Source of the DNA: Gammaproteobacteria bacterium
GTDB taxonomy: Bacteria; Pseudomonadota; Gammaproteobacteria; Pseudomonadales; Azotimanducaceae
Direction: 5' to 3'
DNA length: 8,723 nt
NCBI GenBank assembly: GCA_002725095.1
Contig: PBQQ01000021.1
Span: 23,159-31,881 of the forward strand
The translations under genes were made by a program, and so were the position numbers. The notes under the pieces were generated by a model. It was given only the letters and a program-made list of their open reading frames with translations, had not been told where the DNA came from and searched no databases. Shown one piece after another: positions 1-6,924 of this stretch (position 1 is the stretch's first letter; each line of letters begins with the position of its first letter).

Positions 1-119
1 TCGGCTAGAGCTCTAAGTGCGCCTTGCATACGCATCATGGGCGGATTTCCGACCGAGAAAAACACATCTGATGCCCCTTGCAGCGTTGCTTGTTCTAGGC
101 ACGTTAACCATCTCGACAT
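1..119 (-). CDS. PilT/PilU-family type IV pilus retraction ATPase, N-terminal fragment
   Basis: Only the first 39 codons are in the window; the gene runs off the left edge. Read on the minus strand from ATG at 119, it contains LQGASDVFFSVGNPPMMR (residues 13-30). This lines up with the start of PilT-type ATPases, where a QGASDLHLSAGLPPMIR-like segment opens the N-terminal PAS-like domain. Family members are cytoplasmic hexameric ATPases that power pilus retraction in twitching motility. The start is well fixed: an in-frame TAG lies seven codons upstream with no other start codon in between, although no clear Shine-Dalgarno sequence is visible. A pilT gene divergent from yggS is also the Pseudomonas arrangement. 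The Walker motifs lie outside the window. The FFS after the conserved Asp is as close to PilU as to PilT, so the paralogue is left open. Confidence 0.8.
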   Translation of the reverse strand, partial: MSRWLTCLEQATLQGASDVFFSVGNPPMMRMQGALRALA

Positions 120-251
120 GCATGTATCACGACAATTCTACAATCATGACCCTAGCGCCTTGTTGCGCGGGCCTGTAGCGGCGATCATTGCGACATTGTG
201 TAAGTGCGCTGCCACTGCAACATTCAGTAAACCACTCGCGGCCAAATATTG
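120..251. promoter_or_regulatory. Divergent intergenic region between the pilT-like gene and yggS
   Basis: This 132-bp gap should hold the promoters of both the pilus ATPase gene and the eight-gene plus-strand operon. Candidate -10 boxes overlap head to head: TACAAT at 139-144 on the plus strand and TAGAAT at 140-135 on the minus strand. Neither has a convincing -35 box at 16-18 bp; the nearest plus-strand match, TCGACA at 113-118, is 20 bp away. No Shine-Dalgarno sequence is obvious before either start. The assignment as a promoter region rests on geometry more than on motifs. Confidence 0.3.
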
Positions 252-944
252 ATGCCTATGCCAGATCTATTGTCCCGTCATGCGCTGCTTAACGAGCGAA
301 TACTTGCGGCCTGCGCGGCCGCGCAACGCGAACCCGAATCAGTCAATCTGCTGGCGGTCAGCAAGACCAAGCCCGCAGAATTAATCAACGACGCGGTTGA
401 ACTGGGCCTAATGCAATTTGGTGAAAACTATCTGCAAGAGGCCGTTGAAAAAATTCTGCTGCTGCAACAACACAGTCTGCAATGGCACTTTATTGGGCGA
501 ATCCAATCCAATAAGTGCAAAGCGATCGCCGATGCATTCTCTTGGGTACAAACTCTCGACCGCTTGAAAATCGCCAAGCGCCTTGATCAGTTGCGCACGC
601 TACCCACGCCTTTGAATGTGCTTATTCAAGTCAATTTAGACGATGACCCAAATAAAGCCGGGGTGGATCAAGAAAATGCCGAACGGCTTTTGGAACAGCT
701 GCTGACTATGCCTAACCTGGCGCCCAGAGGTCTAATGACGATATTGGCTAAATCGACAGATTCTGCGACCGGCTACCAATCCGTGGCACAATTACATCAG
801 AACTTGCAGAACAAGTACGCGAGCGATCTACCGCAATGGGATACCTTGTCCATGGGTATGAGTGCGGACTTAGAAGCCGCTATTAGCGCCGGAGCTACGA
901 TGATCCGCGTCGGCACCGACTTATTTGGCGCTCGCACAACCTAG
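252..944 (+). CDS. yggS: YggS/PLPBP family pyridoxal phosphate homeostasis protein
   Basis: Cytoplasmic PLP-binding protein with a single TIM-barrel domain like that of alanine racemase. It has no known catalytic activity and is thought to buffer PLP and keep vitamin B6 and amino-acid pools balanced. Counting from ATG 252 (230 aa, close to the family size of about 230), LLAVSKTKPAE carries the PLP lysine at K38. HFIGRIQSNK (79-88) and the C-terminal MGMSADLEAAI (201-211), MIRVGTDLFGAR and phosphate-loop region are all recognisable. Other possible starts are TTG 249 and ATG 258; ATG 252 is chosen because its N-terminus fits the family, but no Shine-Dalgarno sequence decides it. It is the first gene of the operon, 10 nt before proC, and the yggS-proC pairing is widely conserved. 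Nothing is missing from the fold. Confidence 0.95.
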   Translation: MPMPDLLSRHALLNERILAACAAAQREPESVNLLAVSKTKPAELINDAVELGLMQFGENYLQEAVEKILLLQQHSLQWHFIGRIQSNKCKAIADAFSWVQTLDRLKIAKRLDQLRTLPTPLNVLIQVNLDDDPNKAGVDQENAERLLEQLLTMPNLAPRGLMTILAKSTDSATGYQSVAQLHQNLQNKYASDLPQWDTLSMGMSADLEAAISAGATMIRVGTDLFGARTT

Positions 945-948
945 GAGA
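943..948 (+). promoter_or_regulatory. Shine-Dalgarno sequence that sets the proC TTG start
   Basis: AGGAGA lies 6-7 nt before TTG 955 and overlaps the yggS stop codon (TAG, 942-944). This near-perfect ribosome binding site makes TTG 955 the start of proC, not the TTG at 925 that lies in the same frame inside yggS. Ribosomes finishing yggS would end on top of it, so coupling is plausible. Confidence 0.8.
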
Positions 949-954
949 AAAAGT

Positions 955-1764
955 TTGACCATCGCGTTTATCGGCGCCGGTAATATGGCCATCAGCCTTA
1001 TTCGAGGGCTGCTTAACAATGGCATGAAGACCTCAGATCTGATCGCTGCCGACCCCAGCGACGAACAACGCGCTAAAGCTCGAGAAATAGGCATATCTAC
1101 CGAAGCAGATAACGCCACCGCAATCAATGAAGCCGACATCATCGTGGTAGCCGTAAAACCACAGATCGCAGGCCAAGTGCTCAAGGCCTTAAACACCGTG
1201 CAGAGCAACCAATTGGTTATTTCCGTTGCGGCCGGTATCGGACTTGACAGCTTGCAAGCTTGGTTACCCAGCGGCCAGCCGATTGTTCGATGCATGCCGA
1301 ATACACCCGCGCTGGTCGGTGCAGGCATGACCGCGTTGTACGCAAACGACCAAGTTCAAAAAGAACATCGGGCCGCCGCAGAACAGGTACTGCAGGCCGC
1401 TGGTGAAGTGGTCTGGGTGCCCAAAGAAGGCCTATTAGATGCCGCGACGGCAGTCTCTGGTAGCGGTCCCGCGTATTTTTTCTTACTCATGGAACATATG
1501 ACAAAAACGGGCATCGAGTTGGGCTTGGACCCAGACACCAGCAGGAAATTAACGTTACAAACCGCCTTCGGCGCAGCACTGATGGCTCAGCAGTCAACCG
1601 ACACCCTAACAACACTGCGTCAAAATGTTACGTCCCCAGGAGGAACCACTGAGGCCGCTGTCAATACAATGCTGGAGCATGGGATGCCTGATGCCATTAC
1701 ATCAGCGCTGCGCGCAGCGCAACAGCGCTCGGTACAACTGTCGAAGGAATTTGGTGCCTCATGA
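955..1764 (+). CDS. proC: Pyrroline-5-carboxylate reductase
   Basis: Catalyses the last step of proline synthesis, reducing 1-pyrroline-5-carboxylate to L-proline with NAD(P)H, in the cytoplasm. From TTG 955 the protein is 269 aa, the same length as E. coli ProC. The N-terminal Rossmann fold shows FIGAGNM (5-11) and AVKPQ (66-70). MPNTPA (114-119) follows, and the C-terminal dimerisation and catalytic domain contains SGSGPAY (168-174) and TSPGGTT (226-232), the family signature. The TTG start is supported by AGGAGA at 943-948 and by the fact that the protein then begins MTIAFIGAGNM, as expected. Starting at 925 would add ten residues unlike the family. Its TGA stop overlaps the yggT ATG by 4 nt. 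All expected motifs are intact. Confidence 0.97.
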   Translation: MTIAFIGAGNMAISLIRGLLNNGMKTSDLIAADPSDEQRAKAREIGISTEADNATAINEADIIVVAVKPQIAGQVLKALNTVQSNQLVISVAAGIGLDSLQAWLPSGQPIVRCMPNTPALVGAGMTALYANDQVQKEHRAAAEQVLQAAGEVVWVPKEGLLDAATAVSGSGPAYFFLLMEHMTKTGIELGLDPDTSRKLTLQTAFGAALMAQQSTDTLTTLRQNVTSPGGTTEAAVNTMLEHGMPDAITSALRAAQQRSVQLSKEFGAS

Positions 1765-2300
1765 TCGGACAATCCCTCTACGCATTTATCGACCTCGCGT
1801 TGCGTCTCGTGACGCTATTGTTTTTACTGCGTTTCTTGCTGCAAGCCGTCGATGCCGATCGTTTTAACCCGCTGAGTCAGGCGGTGGTAAAAGGCAGCGA
1901 TCCTTTCGCAAAACCCTTGCGCAAATTACTGCCCAATACCGGACGTTGGGATTTGGCCTCGCTCGCGCTCGCTTGGGCCATGGGGGTGCTGTTCGTCTAC
2001 GTGGTCACTTTGGGCAGCGCCGATATCGTGCAAGCGCTCACCATCGGTGCAGTCCGCACGGCGCTGGTATGGGTGCAATTTTATTGGTGGTCGATCTTAA
2101 TCGTAGTGGTGGTAAGTTTTATTAACCAAGGCTCTTACCACCCAGTAATTGGACTGCTCGACCAACTCCTTAATCCGCTATTGGGTCCGCTGCGAAATAT
2201 TCTCCCCACATTGGGGCCCCTGGATTTTTCCCCAATTGTGGCCCTACTGCTGCTGTCGATTGTCCAGGACGCCTTGCGGACCGTGTCCTTTACCCTATGA
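1761..2300 (+). CDS. yggT: YggT family inner-membrane protein
   Basis: Hydrophobic protein of 179 aa made of two YGGT repeats (Pfam YGGT family). Each repeat is a membrane helix, then a PLxxxLRxxLP-like amphipathic segment, then a second helix. The first repeat spans about residues 5-85, with DPFAKPLRKLLP at 47-58. The second spans about 105-175, with NPLLGPLRNILP at 138-149. The function is not settled; family members have been linked to osmotic tolerance and, in organisms with SepF, to cell-envelope or division proteins. The ATG overlaps the proC stop (ATGA), and an AAGGA at 1744-1748 is somewhat far (12 nt), so translation is probably coupled. Its own stop overlaps the metX start in the same way. 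No signal peptide other than the first helix is seen. Confidence 0.92.
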   Translation: MIGQSLYAFIDLALRLVTLLFLLRFLLQAVDADRFNPLSQAVVKGSDPFAKPLRKLLPNTGRWDLASLALAWAMGVLFVYVVTLGSADIVQALTIGAVRTALVWVQFYWWSILIVVVVSFINQGSYHPVIGLLDQLLNPLLGPLRNILPTLGPLDFSPIVALLLLSIVQDALRTVSFTL

Positions 2301-3454
2301 GCACACACACATCCGACAACGTCGGCGTCGTCACACCGACCGTGTTTAATTACCAGCTGCCGTTTACGTTGCAGAATGGCGAGGCATTACAAGGCTTTGA
2401 TTTAGTCTACGAAACGTACGGGGAATTAAACGCTACCGCGAGTAACGCTATTTTGATCTGCCATGCACTATCCGGCCACCATCACGCCGCTGGGTACCAC
2501 GACAACACAGATACCAAACCCGGCTGGTGGGACAACTGCATTGGCCCTGGCAAAGCCATGGACACTGACCAGTTCTTTATTGTCAGTGTCAACAATCTAG
2601 GTGGCTGCCATGGCAGCACTGGCCCCGAGTCCATCGACCCCTCTACCCAAGAACCTTTCGGCCCCGAATTTCCCCAGGTGGTTGTGAAAGACTGGGTAGC
2701 CAGCCAAGCCCTGCTGGCCGACCATTTAAATATTGAGCGGTTTCTGGCTGTTATCGGTGGCAGCCTCGGCGGCATGCAAGCGCTGCAGTGGAGTATTGAT
2801 TTTCCAGAACGCGTAGATAATGCCGTTTTGATCGCGACCGCCGCAAAGCTCACCGCTCAGAACATCGCTTTCAACGAAATTGCACGCCAGGCGATCACCT
2901 CCGACCCCGACTATCGAGCGGGCCGTTATCGTCTAGAAGACACCAATCCCGACCACGGCCTTATGCTGGCGCGCATGATTGGTCACGTAACCTATTTATC
3001 CGACGACGGCATGGCGAGCCGCTTTGGGCGCGAACTTAAGTCCGGCGATATCGATAAAGACGAAGATGTCGAGTTTCAGGTAGAAAGTTACCTTCACCAC
3101 CAAGGGCGCTCATTTACTCAACGATTTGACGCCAACACCTACCTGCTCATGACTCGTGCGCTTGACTATTTTGATCCGGCACGCGACACCGACGACGATT
3201 TGGTTGCGGCCTTTCAAGATGCGCGAGCGCGCTTTTTGGTGATGTCGTTTACCAGCGATTGGCGCTTCTCGCCCGAGCGCTCAAAAGAAATAGTCGACGC
3301 ATTGATCGCTGCAGGAAAAGATGTAGCCGCGACGGTGATCGACTCGGAGCACGGCCATGACTCGTTCTTGCTGCCTATCCAACGTTATACATCAGCTCTT
3401 AACGCCTATTTGCACCACGCCCTTAGCCGCGCAACCGAGCCACGGAAAACCTGA
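2297..3454 (+). CDS. metX: Homoserine O-acyltransferase MetX, probably succinyl-specific
   Basis: Cytoplasmic alpha/beta-hydrolase-fold enzyme that activates homoserine by O-acylation, the first committed step of methionine synthesis. The 385 aa fit the family. The nucleophile elbow is GGSLGG with S156, the acid is D321 in SDWRFSP, and the histidine is H354 in HGHDSF. The spacing of 33 residues between Asp and His matches characterised MetX. LIxxHALSG (53-60), NNLGGCHGSTGP (99-110) and KDWVASQ are also typical. WRFSP after the catalytic Asp resembles gamma- and betaproteobacterial MetX proteins annotated as O-succinyltransferases, while acetyl-type enzymes usually have a different segment there. 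This subtype is inference from recalled sequences. The gene overlaps yggT by 4 nt and is followed 3 nt later by metW, its usual partner. Confidence 0.95.
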   Translation: MSTHTSDNVGVVTPTVFNYQLPFTLQNGEALQGFDLVYETYGELNATASNAILICHALSGHHHAAGYHDNTDTKPGWWDNCIGPGKAMDTDQFFIVSVNNLGGCHGSTGPESIDPSTQEPFGPEFPQVVVKDWVASQALLADHLNIERFLAVIGGSLGGMQALQWSIDFPERVDNAVLIATAAKLTAQNIAFNEIARQAITSDPDYRAGRYRLEDTNPDHGLMLARMIGHVTYLSDDGMASRFGRELKSGDIDKDEDVEFQVESYLHHQGRSFTQRFDANTYLLMTRALDYFDPARDTDDDLVAAFQDARARFLVMSFTSDWRFSPERSKEIVDALIAAGKDVAATVIDSEHGHDSFLLPIQRYTSALNAYLHHALSRATEPRKT

Positions 3455-3457
3455 CCC

Positions 3458-4054
3458 ATGCGTCCAGACTTAGAACTTGTCGCCAAGCTTATTCAACCAA
3501 ACGCCCGAGTCCTCGATCTCGGCTGCGGCGACGGCGAATTACTGCACAACTTGCAGCGAGCAAAAGCAGTGATCGGCTATGGTCTCGACAAGGACGCGGA
3601 AAACATCAGGCTGTGCCTAACCAAAGGCGTCAATGTTGTCGAGCAAGACCTCGACGACGGGCTAGGCAACTTTCAGGACGACAGTTTCGACATGGTCATA
3701 ATGACCGAGACCATTCAGTCGGTACATAACCCGCAGCGACTGCTGCAAGAAATGCTCCGAGTGGGTCGCGAGTGCGTAGTGACGTTCCCTAATTTTGGCC
3801 ATTGGCGCTGCAGGCTAAACCTAGCAGCCAGCGGTAAAATGCCGGTTTCCGTGCATCTACCACATCGCTGGTATGACACGCCGAACATACATCTATGCAC
3901 GTTTAATGACTTCGAAGCGCTGTGCGCGGACCTAGATGTGCCAATCCTGCAGCGCCGAGTAGTCAACCAGCGGCATAAGGAACGCTCACTGATCAATTTA
4001 GCGCCCAACCTTCTCGGCAGTTATGGTTTTTATCATCTAGGGCGAACGTCATGA
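3458..4054 (+). CDS. metW: MetW, methionine biosynthesis protein with a methyltransferase fold
   Basis: A 198-aa class I SAM-methyltransferase-fold protein of the MetW family, almost always encoded next to metX. Motif I is VLDLGCGDGELL (18-29). VEQDLDDGL (61-69) corresponds to the acidic region, FDMVIMTETIQSVHNP (77-92) to the motif IV region, and FPNFGHWRCRL (110-120) is a family signature. The biochemical role is unclear: metX and metW together have been reported to be needed for methionine synthesis in some bacteria such as Leptospira, but a methylated substrate is not established. The ATG lies 3 nt after the metX TGA, and a weak CGGAAA upstream lies inside the metX end, so coupling is likely. 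Its stop overlaps the next gene by 4 nt. The fold is complete. Confidence 0.94.
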   Translation: MRPDLELVAKLIQPNARVLDLGCGDGELLHNLQRAKAVIGYGLDKDAENIRLCLTKGVNVVEQDLDDGLGNFQDDSFDMVIMTETIQSVHNPQRLLQEMLRVGRECVVTFPNFGHWRCRLNLAASGKMPVSVHLPHRWYDTPNIHLCTFNDFEALCADLDVPILQRRVVNQRHKERSLINLAPNLLGSYGFYHLGRTS

Positions 4055-4518
4055 TGCAAAAAGCATTCAGACAACCACCCATAATCCGGCGCTTATCGGT
4101 AACCGCCATTATCGCCAGTTTTTTCGCATTCGCCTGTCTCCACAGCTACGCAGAACAAGTTCACCGATTTGCCGATCACGAAGTTCACTACATCATTATC
4201 CCTACAACGTTTCTCGAATCTGAAATTGCAGATCAATACAATGTCGCGCGGGCGCGCAATCGAGCTTTGATCAATGTATCGATCCTCAACAAAAACAACC
4301 AAGCGGTTACCGCAAACATAAGTGGCCGCAGCAGGAATTTATTGGGCCAGACCCAGAATTTTGACTTCCGGAAAGTGCAAGAGGGTGAGGCCATTTACTA
4401 TCTCGCTGAACTGCTGCATTCCGATGAAGATATGCAACGGGTCACGCTAGAGGTCACGTTGGCTTCAGGACGGCGGGGACAAATCAAGTTCAATCAGAAA
4501 ATGTATTTGGAAGACTGA
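4051..4518 (+). CDS. DUF4426 family periplasmic protein of unknown function
   Basis: A 155-aa protein with an N-terminal signal peptide: basic residues RR at 13-14, a hydrophobic stretch at about 16-30, and a likely signal peptidase I site after HSYA (A34). The mature part of about 120 residues is rich in beta strands by appearance, with FADHEVHYIIIPTTFL near its start and YNVARARNRALINVSIL (63-79) as the most family-like segment. This matches what I know of DUF4426, found at this place between metW and rdgB in Pseudomonas and relatives. No catalytic motif or cysteine pair is visible, and the only cysteine, C29, is in the signal. AGGG at 4039-4042, 8 nt before the ATG, gives a fair ribosome binding site; ATG 4054 is an alternative start. 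Function is not inferred beyond export. Confidence 0.82.
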   Translation: MMQKAFRQPPIIRRLSVTAIIASFFAFACLHSYAEQVHRFADHEVHYIIIPTTFLESEIADQYNVARARNRALINVSILNKNNQAVTANISGRSRNLLGQTQNFDFRKVQEGEAIYYLAELLHSDEDMQRVTLEVTLASGRRGQIKFNQKMYLED

Positions 4519-5105
4519 TGCAGGTGATATTTGCCAGTGGCAATGCGGGCAAGGTTGCCGAAATGCAACAACTCCTCACGCCTGCAGGCATCGAGTTGCA
4601 CAGCCTCAAAGACTTCGGCTTAGACAACGCCGAAGAAACTGCGGCCACCTTTGTCGAGAATGCGCTGATAAAATGCCGAGCGGCAACCACAACGACAGCA
4701 TTACCCGCGATAGCCGATGACAGCGGCCTCGTGGTGCCTGCCTTGAATGGCGAGCCTGGCGTGTACTCTGCGCGTTACGCAAGCGAGCATGCCCAAGACG
4801 CGGACAACAACAACAAATTGCTCGCGCAAATGGCACAATGCGACGACCGCAGAGCATTCTTCTTTTGCTGCATGACGTTTATGCGAAGCGCAGCAGATCC
4901 AACACCGATCATTGCATTTGGTCGCTGGCACGGCGAAATATTACGACAACCCAAGGGTGAAATGGGGTTTGGCTACGACCCTCTATTCTATGTTCCCGAG
5001 CACAACGCAACTGCCGCAGAATTGCCACCCAATATAAAAAATCAACTGAGCCACCGCGGCATCGCTTGCCGAGCGCTGCTGTCACACTTGCAAGAACTCG
5101 CCTAG
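4518..5105 (+). CDS. rdgB: XTP/dITP diphosphatase (non-canonical purine NTP pyrophosphatase)
   Basis: Cytoplasmic Mg-dependent enzyme that hydrolyses dITP, XTP and dXTP to the monophosphates, keeping deaminated purines out of DNA and RNA. The 195 aa match E. coli RdgB (197 aa). Substrate and metal residues are all present: SGNAGK with K12, E39/E40 before TFVENAL, K52, ADDSGL with D67/D68, GVYSARYA (81-88), GFGYDPLF (150-157), and K174 with SHR at 178-180. The start shares one base with the DUF4426 stop (TGATG), and GGAAG at 4509-4513 acts as ribosome binding site. hemW follows 4 nt after the TAG stop. The rdgB-hemW order is common in gammaproteobacteria. Nothing is truncated. Confidence 0.96.
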   Translation: MQVIFASGNAGKVAEMQQLLTPAGIELHSLKDFGLDNAEETAATFVENALIKCRAATTTTALPAIADDSGLVVPALNGEPGVYSARYASEHAQDADNNNKLLAQMAQCDDRRAFFFCCMTFMRSAADPTPIIAFGRWHGEILRQPKGEMGFGYDPLFYVPEHNATAAELPPNIKNQLSHRGIACRALLSHLQELA

Positions 5106-5109
5106 CTCT

Positions 5110-6219
5110 ATGCTGAACGACACTGGTCTATACATTCACTACCCCTGGTGTGTGAAAAAATGTCCTTATTGCGACTTCAATTCCCATCCAATAAAGGGCG
5201 AGATCGATCAAGAAGCGTATTGCACCGCGCTGTTAGCGGACTGGGAAGCGCAACAACAGGCGGGGGACAGCTTCCAAAGCGTGTTCTTCGGCGGCGGCAC
5301 GCCTAGCCTGATGCACCCAGCCCACGTTAATACATTGCTAGATACGCTGCCAATTAACTCGCGCGCAGAAGTTACTTTGGAGGTAAATCCTGGCACCCAC
5401 GAATATATGGATTTTAACGACAGTCGAACATCCGGTATCAACCGACTTTCTATAGGCGCTCAGTCGTTCGACGACACGCAATTAGGGAATTTGGGCAGGG
5501 TGCATCAAAGCGCCGACATCGTCACCGCGTTCAAGAAGGCGCGCTCGGCAGGTTTCGAGAACATTAACCTCGATGTTATGTGGGGCTTACCCGGACAGAC
5601 CGTTAACGCAGCTTTGCAAGATCTGCGCTGCGCAATCGACTTGCAGCCCGAACATCTTTCCTGGTACCAGTTAACGATAGAAGCAAAAACTGAGTTCGCA
5701 CGACGCACGCCCATATTACCGGTAGAGCAGGCCATCTATGACATCGAGAAAGCCGGGCTGGAGCTGCTCGCCGATTGTGGGTTTAAGCGCTACGAGATTT
5801 CAGCGTTTGCGCAACCAGATCAGCAATGCCAACACAATCTGAATTATTGGCAATTCGGTGACTACCTAGGTTTGGGGGCCGGAGCCCACGGCAAACGCTC
5901 CGATCGCCGCAACGGTACGTTGCATCCTAGGCGAATCAGTAAAGCCCATCAGCCCCGAATGTACTTAGCCGACCCCGCGGCGGCGACTGAGCAACCCGTC
6001 GATACGGACGAGATTGTCCTAGAATTCATGATGAACGCGCTGCGCTTGGTTGACGGGGTTGATTGGGCACTGTTCGAGCAACGTACCGGGCATACAAAGA
6101 GTGATTTAGCCGCTAAATGGTCGAGCCTCGAGGAACAGAAGCTGGTTACCGCCAATCGCTGCGGTGCCACCGCCAAAGGCCTGCGGTATCTCGACTCGAT
6201 CTTACAGGTCTTTATTTAG
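5110..6219 (+). CDS. hemW: Radical SAM heme chaperone HemW
   Basis: Radical SAM protein of 369 aa (E. coli HemW is 378 aa). It binds heme and a [4Fe-4S] cluster and is proposed to deliver heme to respiratory proteins; it was formerly called a coproporphyrinogen III oxidase-like protein. The cluster motif CxxxCxxC is at C14, C18 and C21 in WCVKKCPYCDFNSH. Then follow FFGGGTPSL (59-67), EVNPGT (91-96), NRLSIGAQSF (111-120), HNLNYW (242-247) and a C-terminal HemN-like winged domain ending near FI. The N-terminus begins directly at the radical SAM domain, without the extension of true HemN, and this favours HemW. It is the last gene of the operon. No Shine-Dalgarno sequence is obvious before ATG 5110, suggesting coupling to rdgB. 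The TAG stop runs straight into the terminator. Confidence 0.95.
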   Translation: MLNDTGLYIHYPWCVKKCPYCDFNSHPIKGEIDQEAYCTALLADWEAQQQAGDSFQSVFFGGGTPSLMHPAHVNTLLDTLPINSRAEVTLEVNPGTHEYMDFNDSRTSGINRLSIGAQSFDDTQLGNLGRVHQSADIVTAFKKARSAGFENINLDVMWGLPGQTVNAALQDLRCAIDLQPEHLSWYQLTIEAKTEFARRTPILPVEQAIYDIEKAGLELLADCGFKRYEISAFAQPDQQCQHNLNYWQFGDYLGLGAGAHGKRSDRRNGTLHPRRISKAHQPRMYLADPAAATEQPVDTDEIVLEFMMNALRLVDGVDWALFEQRTGHTKSDLAAKWSSLEEQKLVTANRCGATAKGLRYLDSILQVFI

Positions 6220-6240
6220 CCGCTAATTGGCGGTTTTTTC
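6218..6240 (+). terminator. Rho-independent terminator of the yggS-hemW operon
   Basis: A CCGC/GCGG stem (6220-6223 with 6230-6233), extendable by G-T and A-T pairs to 6218/6235, encloses a 6-nt loop and runs into six T (6234-6239). It begins at the hemW stop codon. The right part of the hairpin is also coding sequence for the last residues of trmB on the other strand. Read on the minus strand there is no T run after the stem, so it should work only for hemW-side transcription. Confidence 0.75.
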
Positions 6241-6921
6241 ATATACCAGATCGCGAATATTATGGCCGAGTCGCTCGCCTCTTGCTTCAAACTTGGTGGT
6301 ACCGCGAACCGTTGTGGCACTCGCTGCATCGGCTCTGCGCAATCGGTCTTCAACGAGTTTAAACCCGCTGACCTCAGCAAATTGCTCAACCATCCAGTCG
6401 GCATAGGGTGCCCAGTCTGTCGCCAGTCTAATGAGCGCCTGCACTTTCATTACGCGGCGCAGCTGTTGCAAAAATTCTGTCTGAATTAAGCGCCTTTTAA
6501 AGTGCCTTTTTTTTGGCCACGGGTCAGGGAAAAAAATTCGCACCTCACTAAGACTCTGTTCGGGTAGCGCCGCCAGCACCTGCTGGGCAGGTTGATCGAC
6601 GATTCCAACATTAACGAGTTGTTGGCTATGCAGACGAGTCAACATGGCGCCAATTCCCGGTTGGTATAGCTCAACACCACAAAGGTACCAAGCAGGATTC
6701 TGACGCGCCCAACCGAGCAATTCAGCGCCCATGCCAAAGCCTATTTCCATGCCGACTGGCCCAGCACACTGCCCAAGATCTTGCGGCGATATACGGTACC
6801 GTTCGAGTAAGTCCGCATAGGCACGAGACTGCGCGTGCGTAAAACGGCCACGACGTCGAATGTAGCTGAATGCCTGCTCCGGCGAATTGGTCTTATCTAA
6901 TGTTTGGTTGGGCGGGCACAA
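6223..6921 (-). CDS. trmB: tRNA (guanine-N7-)-methyltransferase TrmB
   Basis: Methylates G46 in the variable loop of tRNAs at N7 using SAM; cytoplasmic. The 232 aa fit the family (E. coli 239). The family's N-terminal SYIRRRGRFTHAQ (19-31) is followed by the SAM-binding EIGFGMG (59-65), D109 as the likely catalytic aspartate, IFFPDPWPKKRHFKRR (129-144), ATDWAPYADWM (167-177) and TKFEARGERLGH (209-220). The start is TTG 6921. It is effectively forced, because the DUF423 stop (6927-6925) lies in the same frame two codons upstream and no ATG, GTG or TTG precedes the conserved N-terminal motif. No Shine-Dalgarno sequence is visible, so initiation probably depends on ribosomes that finish DUF423. 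The gene converges on hemW with 3 nt between the two stops. Confidence 0.95.
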   Translation of the reverse strand: MCPPNQTLDKTNSPEQAFSYIRRRGRFTHAQSRAYADLLERYRISPQDLGQCAGPVGMEIGFGMGAELLGWARQNPAWYLCGVELYQPGIGAMLTRLHSQQLVNVGIVDQPAQQVLAALPEQSLSEVRIFFPDPWPKKRHFKRRLIQTEFLQQLRRVMKVQALIRLATDWAPYADWMVEQFAEVSGFKLVEDRLRRADAASATTVRGTTKFEARGERLGHNIRDLVYEKTAN

Positions 6922-6924
6922 AAG

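Noticed and set aside
200..216. Possible sigma-54 promoter for the pilT-like gene (TGGCAGCGCACTTACA on the minus strand)
   Set aside because: The GC of the -12 element is absent, so the match is only to the -24 half.
37..252. Plus-strand open frame of 71 codons before yggS
   Set aside because: It lies antisense to the recognisable PilT-like start and across the divergent promoter region, has no family-like sequence and no ribosome binding site.
921..1328. Minus-strand open frame of 135 codons across the yggS/proC junction
   Set aside because: Antisense to the conserved ProC Rossmann domain, with no recognisable features.
4126..4146. Possible lipobox around C29 of the DUF4426 protein
   Set aside because: The residues before C29 are AFA, which does not fit the usual [LVI][ASTVI][GAS]C pattern. 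A signal peptidase I site (SYA, A34) fits better.
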